A stretch of 64,000 nucleotides of DNA from Pelecanus crispus (taxonomy: Eukaryota; Chordata; Aves; Pelecaniformes; Pelecanidae), in the NCBI RefSeq assembly GCF_030463565.1, contig NC_134649.1, positions 3,483,501 through 3,547,500 on the forward strand, in the 5' to 3' direction. Under the pieces are notes generated by a model. The model saw only the letters and a list, made by a program, of their open reading frames with translations. It searched no databases and was not told where the DNA came from. The position numbers and the translations under genes are program-made. Positions 15,786 to 27,785 of this stretch are shown here, in pieces. Position 1 is the first letter of the stretch; each line of letters begins with the position of its first letter.

Positions 15786-18700
15786 GGCTTTTACCGAGGG
15801 TTTTTTCTCTTCCCTCCCCCTCCCCCCCCTTTTTTTTTTTTATTGTGCAGTTTTAAGCTAATTAAGAAAAAGGTCAGGTCTCCCCAAACAATGAGTTACG
15901 GTGCTACAATGAGCCCAGGGAGCAGCGCGCGACGCAGCCCCAAATCGGTGGGCGCTGGGTTCTCCCGTCGCACGCCGCAGCGCGTGGGAAAGTTGTGCCG
16001 CGAGTGGCATCGCTCTGCCCGCGCCGTGCAGAAAGAGCTGTAGTTGGGTCAAGAAGTGATTCAAGCTCAACGAGAGGCTCCGAAAAGGGGCTGAGACCAC
16101 CCGCCGCGCTTCCCAAGGGTTCTCTGGGTCCCAGCCTGGCTGGACACCTCCGGCGGCCAAAGTTCTGTCCCCAAGGCCACGCTATGGGGTGACTTCCAAA
16201 ACACCACCGGGCTTCTGTGCTAGCATTGCCGTGCCCCTGAGATGCTCCCGGTGATGTTGCTCCCGATTTATGGCTGTATACAGAGGGCAGAGCCCTGTAG
16301 CCACGTCCCCAATGGCACCGTCTGCTGCGGGGCTTTTCCCTGGGACAGAAATCCCATCCAGCTTCGGCAACTCTTTTTTTCCATCCTCCAGTCGCACTTT
16401 GCCTTCCTCCAGCCGTCACCGGTATCTGCCAGGCTTTCATTAGGCTGGGCCCACCCATTCGATACCGCAAGATGCCTCGCTTGTTGTTGTTGGTTTTTTT
16501 TGGCCACACCTCATTATTTCTGCTATTATTAGGCTCTCACAGCGTTGTTTGTCATCTTGTCAAGGCCCCTGAGTTTCTATGGATACTGCTCCCCTAAGTG
16601 GCCATGCTATCAATTAAGACAGCTTCGTGTCTGAACTCTTCCAGAGGACTTTGCGAAGATCCGGGGATAATTTCCCTGCAATGCTCTGTTCGTTACCGAG
16701 CTGCCTTTTCAGAGCTCAGGGTATTTGGGTTTTCTAAGTATTACCAGTCTCAAAGGCAGGATCACCTGCTTGGCAAATGGAATTAGGCAGAGGGTGATAG
16801 AGGCTAACAATAAACCACCAGATTTTTATGTGTGTGTATATATATATGTGGCGGGCTGTAATATATAAGCAATAATGAGATAACCATCGCAGCAATGGAA
16901 TTAAAAGGCACCAGCAAAAAAAAAAAAAACCCTGCCATGCAATAAAAGGACATTTGCTTGATTGTGCTCTTTTGTGACTCTCTGGGAGGAAGGAAAGCCT
17001 CTTTTTTTTTTTTTCCCTTCTTAATGCCCAGCTTGAGGATGGACATTCGTGCAAAGCCGAGAGGCTGCCGAGTATTTCTTCTGAAAATGAGACCGCTCGA
17101 AAATTTCCAAATACGGCAATTAAAATTGTTTTCCTTATTGAAAGCAGGATAAGCAAGCAAAATGAAAGGTGTATCTTTGTCAGTGGGAAAAGCAGGCAGA
17201 GGAAGATCGCGCTGGATTCATTGGGACTTTACTGGGAACAGGCCAGGCACAAGGAGCGGCTTCGCCCATCGCCTGGCAGTTTCTCACTCTCCTCTCGACG
17301 TTTCTTCCACACTCAATATGTTTCCACGGACAAATTTGCTTCACCTACTGAATTTCTTTTGCGGCTGATTTGGTATCTAACAGTCCTGTGAGAGCCGGCG
17401 TTGTCTCCGTGCTTGTGCCGGCTCATTTTTGCCCTCATTTTTGCAGGGTTGAGCAGGACGGGGGCACGTTGCTGGAGGGATGCGAGCTGCTGCCCAGAGA
17501 GCACCCTGTCCCACTCCCCGGCTCTCAGATAGCCCCTTAATTTTTCTATGCTCTTCTGCGACTGTAAAATGTTGATATTTAATGATTTCTCAGAAATATC
17601 AGGAGGCTTACAGCCTTTCAGCTGGACAGTGAGCCTGAGTGCTGTTTGCATTTATTCTCTGGTGAGAATTAGTATCTGGGGGCAGGAGACAGCAGAGAAA
17701 AAGGCTTTGATTTGGATTCGAGTTTTGGCTGACGATTATAATTCTTTATATGCTCTAAACCAGTTTATCTATCCCTGGGTGGATGTGCGCTGCCAGCAGT
17801 GCTATAATATCCATTGAGGGCCGCCCAGAGGTACAAGGAATAAACTCATACATTATTAGCTAATACAGGAAAGTGATTCGATATGGGTCTCAGAAGCTGG
17901 AGTAGATAAATAGGATGATAAATGTTGGCATTAGCAGACGTGACTGACTCCTCTGTCTCTGTGATTTGGTAGTGCCCAGTAATTAAATAGTTGGAGTCTA
18001 ATGTATTTTAAACTAGAGCCGCAGCCTGTAAATCACGGAGATTATGCTCTTCCCTGCTGTGCACTCTCTGGGTCAGGAGGAATTTCCACTCCCGTGCCAC
18101 AGCTGTCCGTGGGCTCCGGCTGGGTATTGCATCAGTCAGGACTGGGAAAGGCAGCACCGGCCCCGCTGCTGGTCCTGGGCAATAAACCCGCTCCCCGAGC
18201 CTCTCCGTCCCAGCAGGGCATCGTCTCCAGCCCTGGAAGGGTCCCAGCCCCGTGTCCTTTCCATCTCGCGTTGTCTCATCTGTTCTGGCTGGAGCAGCTT
18301 CACGCCCACATACACACACAAATGCACCTGAGATCACTGTGCACCCTAAAAACCAGGGCGCAAAGTCATCCCGGGGGGGTGATTTGCTCCCAAAACTCGT
18401 GCTGTGTCGCTGTGAGAGCATCGGCCCCTTGGGCTGTCTTTGCTTTCAGACGTGATTTTCATGGTTATTGTTTTTGATGGTCCCAGTTTCATCCTTGTGT
18501 TCACACTGAGGTTTAGTTTTTTTTGCGGCCTGACCTGCCTCGCACTAAATAAAAATGTTTCGGCTTCCTTTTTTAATGTAAGTCCAAGAAGGAAACGTAG
18601 CTATTTCCAATGCAGCTTGAAGCTGCACTGAACTAAAAGTTACGTTTATTCTTTATACAAAACTGGTTTTCATTTCTAATCCTTTTATTGGCCAGACCTG

Positions 18701-20204
18701 ATTCTTCTGCCAGAGGTTAGTTGTATTACGCAGAGTTTCTCCATTAACATTTAGCAAAGGACAGATTTAAACATTTCCATGCCATTCAGCTATTTTATAC
18801 CTTTTAACACTGTTCCTGGATTAGCTCAGGCTTTCATTCGAAAATTTCTCTGCGATAACTCGCCACACATTTAGCAGACATCGCTTTGCAAGAGACCTGC
18901 TATAATGACCCTGCCCACATGCAGAAATGCTGCTTGGAACCACAGCTGTGATAAAACCTAGCCCCGCTCTTCCTGGATATAATTATTTTTAATAAAATCT
19001 ATTTGTGCCTCAAATTCTTTCCTCTTCCAGCTCATGCATTTTTAAATAAAACAAGTAATTCTGCCGTATTGTTACAAATCATGGTCACCGAGGTCTGCCT
19101 GCTGTTCCGCACACAGCGGCCGTGAGGAACTCTCCTCCGACGGGAAGGATAAAGATGGGTTCTCCTTCTGTTTTAGCTGAAAGAAATGTTCCTTCTACTC
19201 TTCTTATTAGTAGAAGCTGGTGATCTTCAACCCACGGCCTGAAACAACAATGAATATTGCTTGCAGCAAGGTTAGCAGTAGGTTAACAACTGGCGAGCGG
19301 GAATTATTGGAGAGGAGTTTGTGTTTTGGAAAGTGTAAGGTATATAACCCTCCCCGCCAGGCTTCGCAGGGAGTTTGCTCATCGGTAAATCATCCTGTGG
19401 CTTGTTTTTTCCATATGCTGTTGCTGTTTTGCCTTCCAGCTTACTTTTAGCCTGCCTGTTCCAGGTACCGCTGTGATACATGACCTGCACAAACCCGAGG
19501 GACTTCACCCTGCGAACGGCCGTGCCTTGGCTGCCCTTGGCCAGCGGGAAGCTGAAGGACACAGGGATTCGTCCGGCTCCATGGTGGGCTGCGGTAGAGT
19601 TAAGGATCAACCCTCTTTCCCAAGTCCCATGGTAGCCTCCTGCTTTCCACGCCGTTGTGCTGCTCAATGCCCCATCCTTTGAAGGGAGGCTGCTCCGGGG
19701 CTGCGAGGGTGGGATACACCGCAGGTTGCCCACAGACCAAAGGGTTGAAGTTTGACAAGCTGTTGCTGAGGGTTTGAATGGAAGAAGATGTGAGCTCGTA
19801 GCTTCCTCTGCAGACACGCCGTTGGACCAGAGAGGCTGTTTCGGTACAAGCAAGGGGCTGCTAAAAAAAATTTTGGTAAGTGGTGGTGTAGACCTGGCAG
19901 AGCTGTCGAGTTGCACAAAGAAACCATGGGGAAGTTTTCCCATGATGAAACATCTCTGGAAGGAATGAATTCCCAGCCCTGGATGACCTATGGTCCTAAG
20001 CTTTGAAGAGGAATGAAAATGCCCAAATCCTGTCCCCCTTGGAGCTGGAAGTTTAGGTTTCCTCCTGTCTGGTCCCCTCCTAACCGGAGTCCCCCCTCCT
20101 TCAGCTAACAGTGCCTTTGGTTGCTAAATGCTTTTCTTTTTTAGCATAAATAGAAATGACTCGAGAGTGGTGTGTGGAAAGCAGTAGAAGCCACCCGATC
20201 TGAT
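15786..20204. other. Intergenic, mixed composition, no gene supported
   Basis: A pyrimidine/T tract (15808-15841) leads into a last GC-rich patch (15895-16250), then AT-richer DNA. Simple tracts include TG/TA near 16829-16850, A13-type runs near 16917 and a T-run near 17000. The ORF-like reading at 19272-19943 (-) has no domain. An enhancer-like stretch is listed separately at 17740-18010. Confidence 0.65.
17740..18010. promoter_or_regulatory. Enhancer-like element candidate with TTAGCTAA palindrome
   Basis: Contains a perfect 12-nt palindrome TATTAGCTAATA (17854-17865), a GATAAAT word, TAATTAAATAG near 17980 and CCATTGAGGG. This is unique sequence between simpler DNA with no coding frame. 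The homeodomain-type words suggest a regulatory element; evidence is by motif only. Confidence 0.3.
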
Positions 20205-20430
20205 ACAAAAGGGATCAGGATGTTTTAGCCGAATGAGCTGGTAAATGGAAAATGCAGCTGGATGTAGATGAATGCAAAATGATAATTGGGGGCAGCGAAC
20301 GGAAGGAAGGCGTACAATAGCGGGGGCACATAGAAAGTGTAACAGCCAGCGAGGGGAGGCAGGGGTTACTGCAAAAAATCCTTGAAATGATCCACCTAAC
20401 GCTGGCAGGAATGGAATAACCTACCCCCAG
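20205..20430 (+). repeat. Possible ancient CR1/L3-type LINE relic
   Basis: The stretch around gtaaatggaaaatgcagctg and gatgtagatgaatgcaaaat resembles, from memory, the region of old CR1/L3 elements that encodes the end of the reverse transcriptase reading frame and beyond (a typical 'aatgcaaagtgatgcacat' texture). It is heavily decayed. A repeat-library alignment is needed to confirm it. Confidence 0.3.
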
Positions 20431-21839
20431 CCCCTGATGTACATCAGCAAAGGCGGCAGTGGGGTTTGCAGAGGTTTCCCGCATAAGCCCACGGCTTTGC
20501 AGCAGGAATAGTAAATGCGGCCGTAGCTGATAAACCGCTCCCTGCAGCACCTTTGCTCCAGCACCTCCTTTAAAATAGCAAAGATGGGTCATTTCTCCCA
20601 GTGTGTTACAAACGTTGCTGAGTTAATTCATTGGCTTTTGTGCGTGCGGAGCGGCCGACAGGAAAGCAAAGGGGTTCAGGTTTGCCTACAGCCGTCTTTT
20701 ATGGTCCAATCAGCCAATTTTCTGTGTAACTATAATAAATCACAGCGACAGACACACAGGATGGCGTTGTCTTTATGTAATTATTCCATAAATTGCCCCA
20801 TTTTCTCCCCTAGAAAGCCCTCCTGGTTCCTTCCCTTTTCTTTGCTGGAGAAGGTTGTTATCTTGAACACAATAAGATAAACACATTTGAAGAACTTATT
20901 TTGTAAGCAAAGGGTAAAGAGATGGAGCCTGCTCCTTTTTCCAACAGGCGGATCTCACACGGCTCTTCGCTCCAAGGGGGGATTTGCAAAGCGAGGGAAA
21001 CAATCTTACAGCTCGGGAAATCGAGCGTGAACTCCAGGACTGAAGCAAAAGCATCCCCCTGAAAAGCCAGTCAACACAGAGCCGAGCTGCCAAGGGCAAT
21101 GATGGCGAGAGCAGCCAGCGGGCTGGGGGGACGGGTAAGGGCAGGGGCGAGCGTGGCTCTCCCTCCTCCTTTAGCTCCACGTTTCATTTCACCTGGGCTG
21201 TGGATTAGAGGTGTCTCCTGTACTCTGTGTAATTAGCTTTGTCGTGGCATTTGGCTTGTCTGCAGAAACCCACTTTTTTCCCTTTATTTTTGTTCCCCCC
21301 CAATAAATTTTGAAACCCCACACCGCGGTGATGAAGGGTAGCTTTTGCATCTTTTAAGTTGTCCCTGTGCAAGCGACATTTTAGGGCACTTTGGCTTTCC
21401 AGCTGCTTCAGATGGCACCCATCACTCAGCCCGACAAAGTCACCCTGCTGAGCAGCACAGAGGCACTTTCCAAAGCAGCCCAGCTCCTTCCTGCAAACGG
21501 CACACTTTGCCGCAGATTTGCTTCTGAGCAGCTTTTAATTCTCCTCCCATTCCTTTTCCATTCCCATCCCCTGGCTAACTACTGTTTCAGACTGCTGAAC
21601 AGTACGCATGCAGGCCAGGGCAGGTTCTGCCTGTGAGAAGCCAGATAAACTATTCTCCTGTGGGCACTTGCAGTTATAAAACCCACACAATTTGTGTACA
21701 GCAAGACTTTGGGGACCTCTTGGCTTGGCTGGTGTTTTGATAACTAAGCCTGCACTGTTGCTCCCTCCTCCTGTCCTGTAGAAGATACTTTTTAAAAATA
21801 CAGCAAGTGGGAAGGGAAAAAAAAAGACAGACCTTTTCC

Positions 21840-22080
21840 CAACAAGGATATAAAACTTTTGAGAAAGTGGCCATGTCACTAGAGACCCAAAGCTAATAAG
21901 TCGATCTCACATCTGTATAATAAACTCATTTATTAGGCTTTTATTTTAAGAGTTGGTGGTATTAATTAGATTGATATGGCCCATCAATCACTTGATTTGG
22001 CTGAGCCCTCAGATACTTGTAATTTAAATTAATACAAGTGCAGCTTAATTAATCTGATTAAATCCTGGGACAAGCAACGT
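21840..22080. promoter_or_regulatory. Enhancer-like element candidate rich in HOX/PBX-type sites
   Basis: Crowded homeodomain words: ATTAATTAGA (21961), ATCAATCA (21983-21990, the complement of TGATTGAT, a PBX-HOX type site), AATTTAAATTAATAC (22021), TTAATTAA (22045-22052) and CTGATTAAATCC just after. There is no coding frame and no repeat match. This is the most striking TALE/homeobox motif cluster in the intergenic region. Confidence 0.4.
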
Positions 22081-23559
22081 ACTGTTTGCAGCATCCAGGA
22101 GTACATTAGAGGGAACAGGAGCATTTTAAGGTAACGCAGCTTCTTCGTTGGAGGGGCAGATCAGCTCAGCTGGTGAATCAAGGTACAAGAGTGGAGCTGC
22201 AGAAGATGCAACCCAAAAACCAGTACAACGTGCGAGGTGAGAAGCTAGACCTGCAAAGCCAGGCGTCTCTCAAATACCATAAAGGCTGGCCGCTTGCTGG
22301 GGCTCAGTGCAAAAGGCAGGCAAAGCTCATCGCAGCTTCAGGGCCAGGCGAGGAGCTGAACTTCCCAAACTCACAGCAACTGCTCTGGTTTTGGTGAGTC
22401 CTGATCTTCGTGCATCCTTTGGCACCAACAAATGAATTCCCCAGAAGGTGAGTTTAAGCCCTTAGTGAGCAAAATCCACAGCCTGATCTCCTTTGCGGTC
22501 ACTATCTTGATTTTTTTTTTTTGCCTTGTTCCCCAGGGCACCGGCAACGAGCAGACCAGGACAAGCGAACAGAGAGGGCTGACGCGGAGGTAAGTTGATG
22601 TGCCCCATCCGAGACATACCTGCTCCGCAATTCCCTTCCCAGCAAGAGTATTTCTCCTCTGGTGATGTTTCTGGATACTGGATCGTGGCAGTGGGGATTT
22701 ATTTTATTTTATTGCCTGTACAGAGGGCTGAATGCACCCTGCTGTGGGATATGTGCTGCAGCGTGTTCTCGCAGGGATGCACCCATCTGCTTCCCAGTGT
22801 TGAGGGTTACTAAACCTTTACACCAGATACTGGACCTGTGTTTCCAGCTAGTTTTTTCCAGAATGCTCTGGGCTGACAGCTCTCAAGATTGATGTTCCCT
22901 GTCTGTACAGCCCAGACAGCTGCCGTGCAGCCTTCTCCCTACGCTCCTGCTAATTTGCCTTAATCCCGAGTTTAAGCGAGCTCCCCAATGGATAAGAGTA
23001 GAATTCAGACCCCGTGGTCCGCCCCAGCCTTGGTTTCTCTGTTGCCCACAAGTGGTCCACGTGGGACGGTGGCACAAGTCCGGTATCTACACCAGTTCCC
23101 CAGAAGCTGGATGAAACCCCCATCCAAGGAGACCACAGCACGTTTAGCGGCAGAGCACCAGCCCAGGGCTTGTGCAGCCACAGGTTGTTTCCATTAGGGT
23201 ACGTACGCCATAAAATATGTTTTCTTTAAAAGCAGGAGGTAATGCTATTACAGCAGTTGGATTAATCTAATATTCTCCTTCATCATCGAAAGGGAATTGT
23301 CTAAATAGCCAGAGAGAAACACATTTTATGAGTCCTTCCTAAGGGCTATCAATCAAACTTTCCAAGAAAGGCATCGATGCCCTTTTTGCTCACGAGAGAG
23401 AAATCAGATTCCCCACGGCTTTGCTTTCAGCCTGCTGTAGCCTTGCAGTGTAATAGCTGCATCGCAAATGGTCTGGACAATCTTTTCTTCTACCGGTCCG
23501 AAGAAAAAAACCCACATGGAGGAAACCTGTAAGAAGAGAGGGAAACCAGCCCAATTAGA

Positions 23560-24140
23560 GGCAATGATCTCTTAGCTCTCTGCCTTCTCTCCCCCCTGGA
23601 TAAAGCAGATGTAAAACAATAGCTTTATTTGTGAAAATTTTAATTGGGTAGTTCAAAGGAAGGAGCGGAGGCTCTTTTCATCTCTTGGTGTGTTTGAATG
23701 CCATGTTGCAACGGTGCCTGCTGGCCACAGCGGTGACCTCTTGTGTTAATTAGTGTTTATCTGAAATCACATTAGCTTACAATTGGGAGAAAGCAGAGTG
23801 AAAATCAGAGAATAATCATAGATTCGTGTGATTCTCAATGAGAGGTAAAAGCAGGTCTTTGGCTGCCGAAGTTGACATCAAAATAACTCTGAGAACATTA
23901 CATTTTTGCTTTGTTTTTCTAATACTCTTCATCAGATGGTACTATTTCTCTTACTAATACCCCGTGCTGTCTTCGTCTTTGCTGAGTCTGCTGGTCCGCG
24001 ATGCTCATTGGAACTTAAACCATAAACCAACACCGAACAATGATGCATTATTTATAGCAGACCGAATGCTGTAAGGTTGACAATAGTGCAAAGCTTCTCT
24101 TTCTTGTGGTCAGTAATCCATAAATAAATACATCATCTAT
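23560..24140. promoter_or_regulatory. Enhancer-like element candidate
   Basis: AT-rich unique sequence with TGTTAATTAGTGTTTATCTG (homeodomain, FOX and GATA words overlapping), ACATTAGC, AATAATCATAG and ATGCATTATTTATAGC. It resembles conserved non-coding DNA in texture only. Confidence 0.3.
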
Positions 24141-24505
24141 TTAGGTTTGCAGAACTGTCTGATAGATGGGAATAGCCTGCATTATACAACGAGGGAGGAC
24201 GCTGTGAAAGCCAGCACCTGCTTTTTGGTGCAAAGTGGCCATTTCTGAGTAGCAGCATTAAAACTCTTTATGTAGAAGTGGGGTGCAAGAGCTGCCCAGC
24301 CACCTTTCCTGGTGCCCACCCGCGGGGCTCTCCGGAGGGTGAAGGGCAACAGGGGTTCTCGATGTAGGAATAGAAATGCATGAAAGCATGAGGTTCTCTC
24401 TTGCTCTGAAATATTAGCAAAGGACAGAATTTTGTAGCTAAAACTCTCTCAAGAGGCAGGTATATGGTCCCAGTTTCTGAGTAGAGAATAGCCAGAGAAG
24501 TCAAA

Positions 24506-24786
24506 CATAGAATCATAGAATCATTTAGGTTGGAAAAGACCTTTAAGATCTTCCAGTCCAACCATTAACCTAACACTACCAAGCCCACCACTAAACCAAT
24601 TAAGGGTAGAGTAGCAATTTCATGTGTCTTGGCTTGGGGCCTGGATTATTTTTTAATGAAAGTAAGAACTAGGAATCATTAAGGTTGGAAAGGATCTCTA
24701 AGATCATCAGTCCAACCATCAACCCAACACCACCACGCCCACTAAACCATGTCCCAAAGTGCCACGTCTGCCCGTTTTTTGAATAC
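24506..24786 (-). mobile_element. CR1 LINE 3' end, composite two-head copy (A)
   Basis: Begins with the CR1 terminal octamer repeat seen in reverse complement (catagaatcatagaatc) followed by ggttggaaaagacctttaag and the ccaaccattaacctaacact block. At about 24600 the CR1 sequence stops and a roughly 70-nt spacer (aagggtagagtagcaatttc ... ggattattt) follows. A second CR1 3' block then starts at 24674 (aatcattaaggttggaaagg) and continues to gccacgtctgcccg. The element is on the - strand, 5'-truncated, and not coding. Confidence 0.9.
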
Positions 24787-27638
24787 AAAACATCTGTCCA
24801 CCCTGAACATCTGCAGACCTTCAGCGTGTTGAACTGGAATGAAATCCCATTCTCAGATCAGCTCCAGATCCCGAAGTTTCCAAAGTGCAGGAATGGCTTT
24901 ATTCCAACCTTGCTTTTTGCTCCTAAGCTAGCTTCAGCTGACACCAGGCTAAAAGGCAGACCTCGCTGCTTGCACACACAGTGTGCTCATCAGCGCAGAG
25001 CAAGGCGCTCCGAAAATAACCTGGTGGCATTTGCGGCGCATCCTTGGGCACGCACGGCTCTACTTTCTGGGGTTAGCCACAAGAGGGTGGCATGATGATG
25101 TGCACCAGGCTGCTTCCCCGCTTTGGCTGTTTCGCTTCTAGCATGGCATTTTATAGCCAGCTCTGCAGATCCAATAAAACTTCGGAACAGATCCTTGGTT
25201 TTGGCACATGAACACATTTCCAACTACAAAGGAGCCTGACGGGTGTTTCTGAAGGCAGCCCCGACGGTGCAGTGTTCCTTGATGTTACATGTGTTCTTTA
25301 TGCCGAAAACCAGCCTTAGTTAGTAGGTACCGTAGCAGCGTATAAAATTTAGACTATTTAGGGATCAAAACTTTTATTGGTACTTGGTAACTGCTATAGG
25401 GAAAAGTCCACAGATGTTGTTTATGAGCAAATATTATTTTTCATAGTCATGCACGTTTACAAGACAGTGATGTTCTTATGCAACTGCCTTATAACATATC
25501 GGGGTGTTTCTAGTGGGTCTTTGTTTGATTATCGCTGACAGTGAATAAGCTGGTTAACAAATACACAGAAAAAAGACTCACGTGACAGCAAGGGAGACTA
25601 ACTTAAATGAAACAGGTTCATTTAATCTAAAATCTACCCAACCTGGATTGTCTCAGCCGGTTTTTCTAAATCAGACCTTCAATAACCCAGTCCAAGTCAC
25701 TCGTCTCGAATAATGAATCAGCTGATGTGTCTCTGTGTAAGGCAAGTTAGCCAAGCCTCACTTGGGTGACAAGGCCCAGTAAGAGCAAGGAACAGGGCAC
25801 AGGGGACGTCCAGGCAGCAACACAAATCGAAGAGACAAAAAAACCCCAACCCACTCCAAGCTTTATGTGCAAAGCTTTATAAATGCTAGGATTTTTTTAC
25901 CTTACATGAACATGATAGCTTTCCATGTGTGGACAGGCAGATGATGTTGATACTCAGAATACACCTTAGCCTCACTGCTGTTTCGTAGCCTGGCACTCAT
26001 CTAAATCAAAATTCCCCCATTTTCCGTGCAGGTGTCTGCAGGGTGTGAGAGTCTCTGCTCGCTTGTGGCTCTGGCTGTGGGGCCAGGGCCCTTGTTTGCA
26101 GAAATCCCTTTTGCCGTGAACATGTTTTAAATACAAGCTTCTGAATCTCATTACTTGCTGTCTCTTCCTCTTCCATTCGTTTTTCTCCTAACAATGCACC
26201 TGCCAATATCTGCCCCTGAGCCCCATTTTAAGTAGCATTTTCCATAGTTAATGTCACACTCTTGCTCCCTATCTGTCTTTGGCAACTGCCGACCGCCTGC
26301 AGCAGGACCAGAGGAAGAGGGAAAGCCCTCCCTGGGTATAACAATAACACAACACCCATTTCTGGAAGAATGATGAGATAGGCTGTGTAATAAATATTTA
26401 TAAGAGCAAGTGTAATGAAATGAATGTGTAGTATACTGAGAGTCCCTTAGGGTTTGGTCATCACATGTTTTTTTCTTCTTTTCTTTCTTCTCTGTGACAC
26501 AGAATCGTCCTGATGTCCCTGGGTTGTCGAGCAAATTGCTTATTGTGTTGCTCACTTACACAATGCATGTTATTATGTGCAACCAGCTGCTCCTGTTTGG
26601 CATTGCTCGCACATACAGAACAGGAGGCTACCGTCACTTTTCTTGTCTAGAAGTCAACGTTCCCTTTAGTGCCGAAGTTGCTGCCAGACCAGAAGAAGTC
26701 TGGCAATGAAGAGAGTCCTGGTGGTAAAGATCCCTGAGAGAATCCTTTTCTGGGAAGACCAAGGTTGCAGTTTTGCAATGAGGTTGAGCCGATCCAGCTT
26801 TGTGCTGCTGTTGAAAACCTCCTCATGCCTCTGTCTGTATAATCCCATTGCTTTCCTTGTGCTGGCACTAACTCTTGGGTGACTGCATGGAGAGCTGGAG
26901 CAGGGGACTGATTTTGTTGTTATAGTTTTTGCCAATTAAGTTTTCAGCACCATCATCCTTTCCTCTGTCCAGCTCTGGGCTCATTCAAGCACTAATGCTG
27001 TCACAAAGGAAAGAACAGCCAACTCTTCTGGTAATTAGAGCAGCTTAAATCCATCATAAAATGTCAACCTCAGTGTTGCAGACCTCTCTGGAGTCGGAGA
27101 TGGTCAGAAACCAGAGCAAGGCTGTATTCGAGACTGGGAGGTTTAAGCCTGCTTGGGAGAGAAAGAACCTAAGCGTGGTCCCAAACACATCTCAGGCACT
27201 GACCCCTTGCGAGATGGGGGCCAAGTAGCTGTGGGCAGCACTTCATATCTGCCAAACCGGAGGGCACTAACCCCCGGGGGGATGCTTTCACTGGGAAGGA
27301 AAGCGCTTTTGAACAAGTGCATCTACAAAAGATTCAGCGTGCTGTAACTTCAGACCTATAGGGTTTGGCAGCATGGGGATTTGTGTCTGAGCTGCTGTTC
27401 CTGATCAGTGTTTGGAGGGAGCATGCTCAGTCTGCAAAGAAAGTGCCTATTCCGAATTTAAACAGTCCTCTTCAGTGTAAAGTGGATTAAACTAAAAGAA
27501 TATAAAGCAGCTCAAAGTATCAGAGGTTTGCAGCTATTGAAAGGCAGAAAGAAACTCCTCGCTGACAGGGAAGGGAACACTGGGGAGTCTGCAGCGCATA
27601 AATGGGGGCTTTTGCTTGCCGTAAGTGTTGGGACAGAA
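24787..27638. other. Intergenic, AT-rich, no gene supported
   Basis: Unique-looking sequence with scattered AT-rich words; no ORF with a recognisable domain and no RNA gene. Stretches near 25340-25650 and 26380-26420 have enhancer-like texture but weaker motif clustering than the elements listed separately. Confidence 0.6.
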
Positions 27639-27785
27639 ATCATAGAATCATCGAATCGTTGAGGTTGGAAAAGACCTTTAAGATCATCCAGTCCAACCAT
27701 TAACCTAACACTACCAAGTCCACCACTAAACCAATTAAGGGGAGAGTAATAATTTCATGTTTCCTGGCTTGGTGGCTGGATTATT
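27639..27785 (-). mobile_element. CR1 LINE 3' end, composite, shorter copy (B)
   Basis: Starts atcatagaatcatcgaatcg and shares the first head and the spacer (gagagtaataatttcatg ... tggctggattatt) with copies A and C. It ends inside the spacer, as expected for a 5' truncation during target-primed reverse transcription. The same spacer in a shorter copy shows that it belongs to the element and not to a flank. Confidence 0.9.

Larger units (their letters stand above)
20431..24505. other. Intergenic, AT-leaning, no gene supported
   Basis: Unique-looking sequence with two motif-dense stretches listed separately (21840-22080, 23560-24140). A T-run lies at 22511-22522. Short ORFs lack domains or flanking splice context that I trust. 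Confidence 0.65.

Noticed and set aside
19272..19943. 223-codon - frame
   Set aside because: No domain; overlapping shorter frames on the other strand; intergenic with no promoter signal.
24268..24561. Minus-strand frame starting MDWKILKVF
   Set aside because: Its start is only the CR1 3' end read on the - strand; the same words recur at the other CR1 copies.
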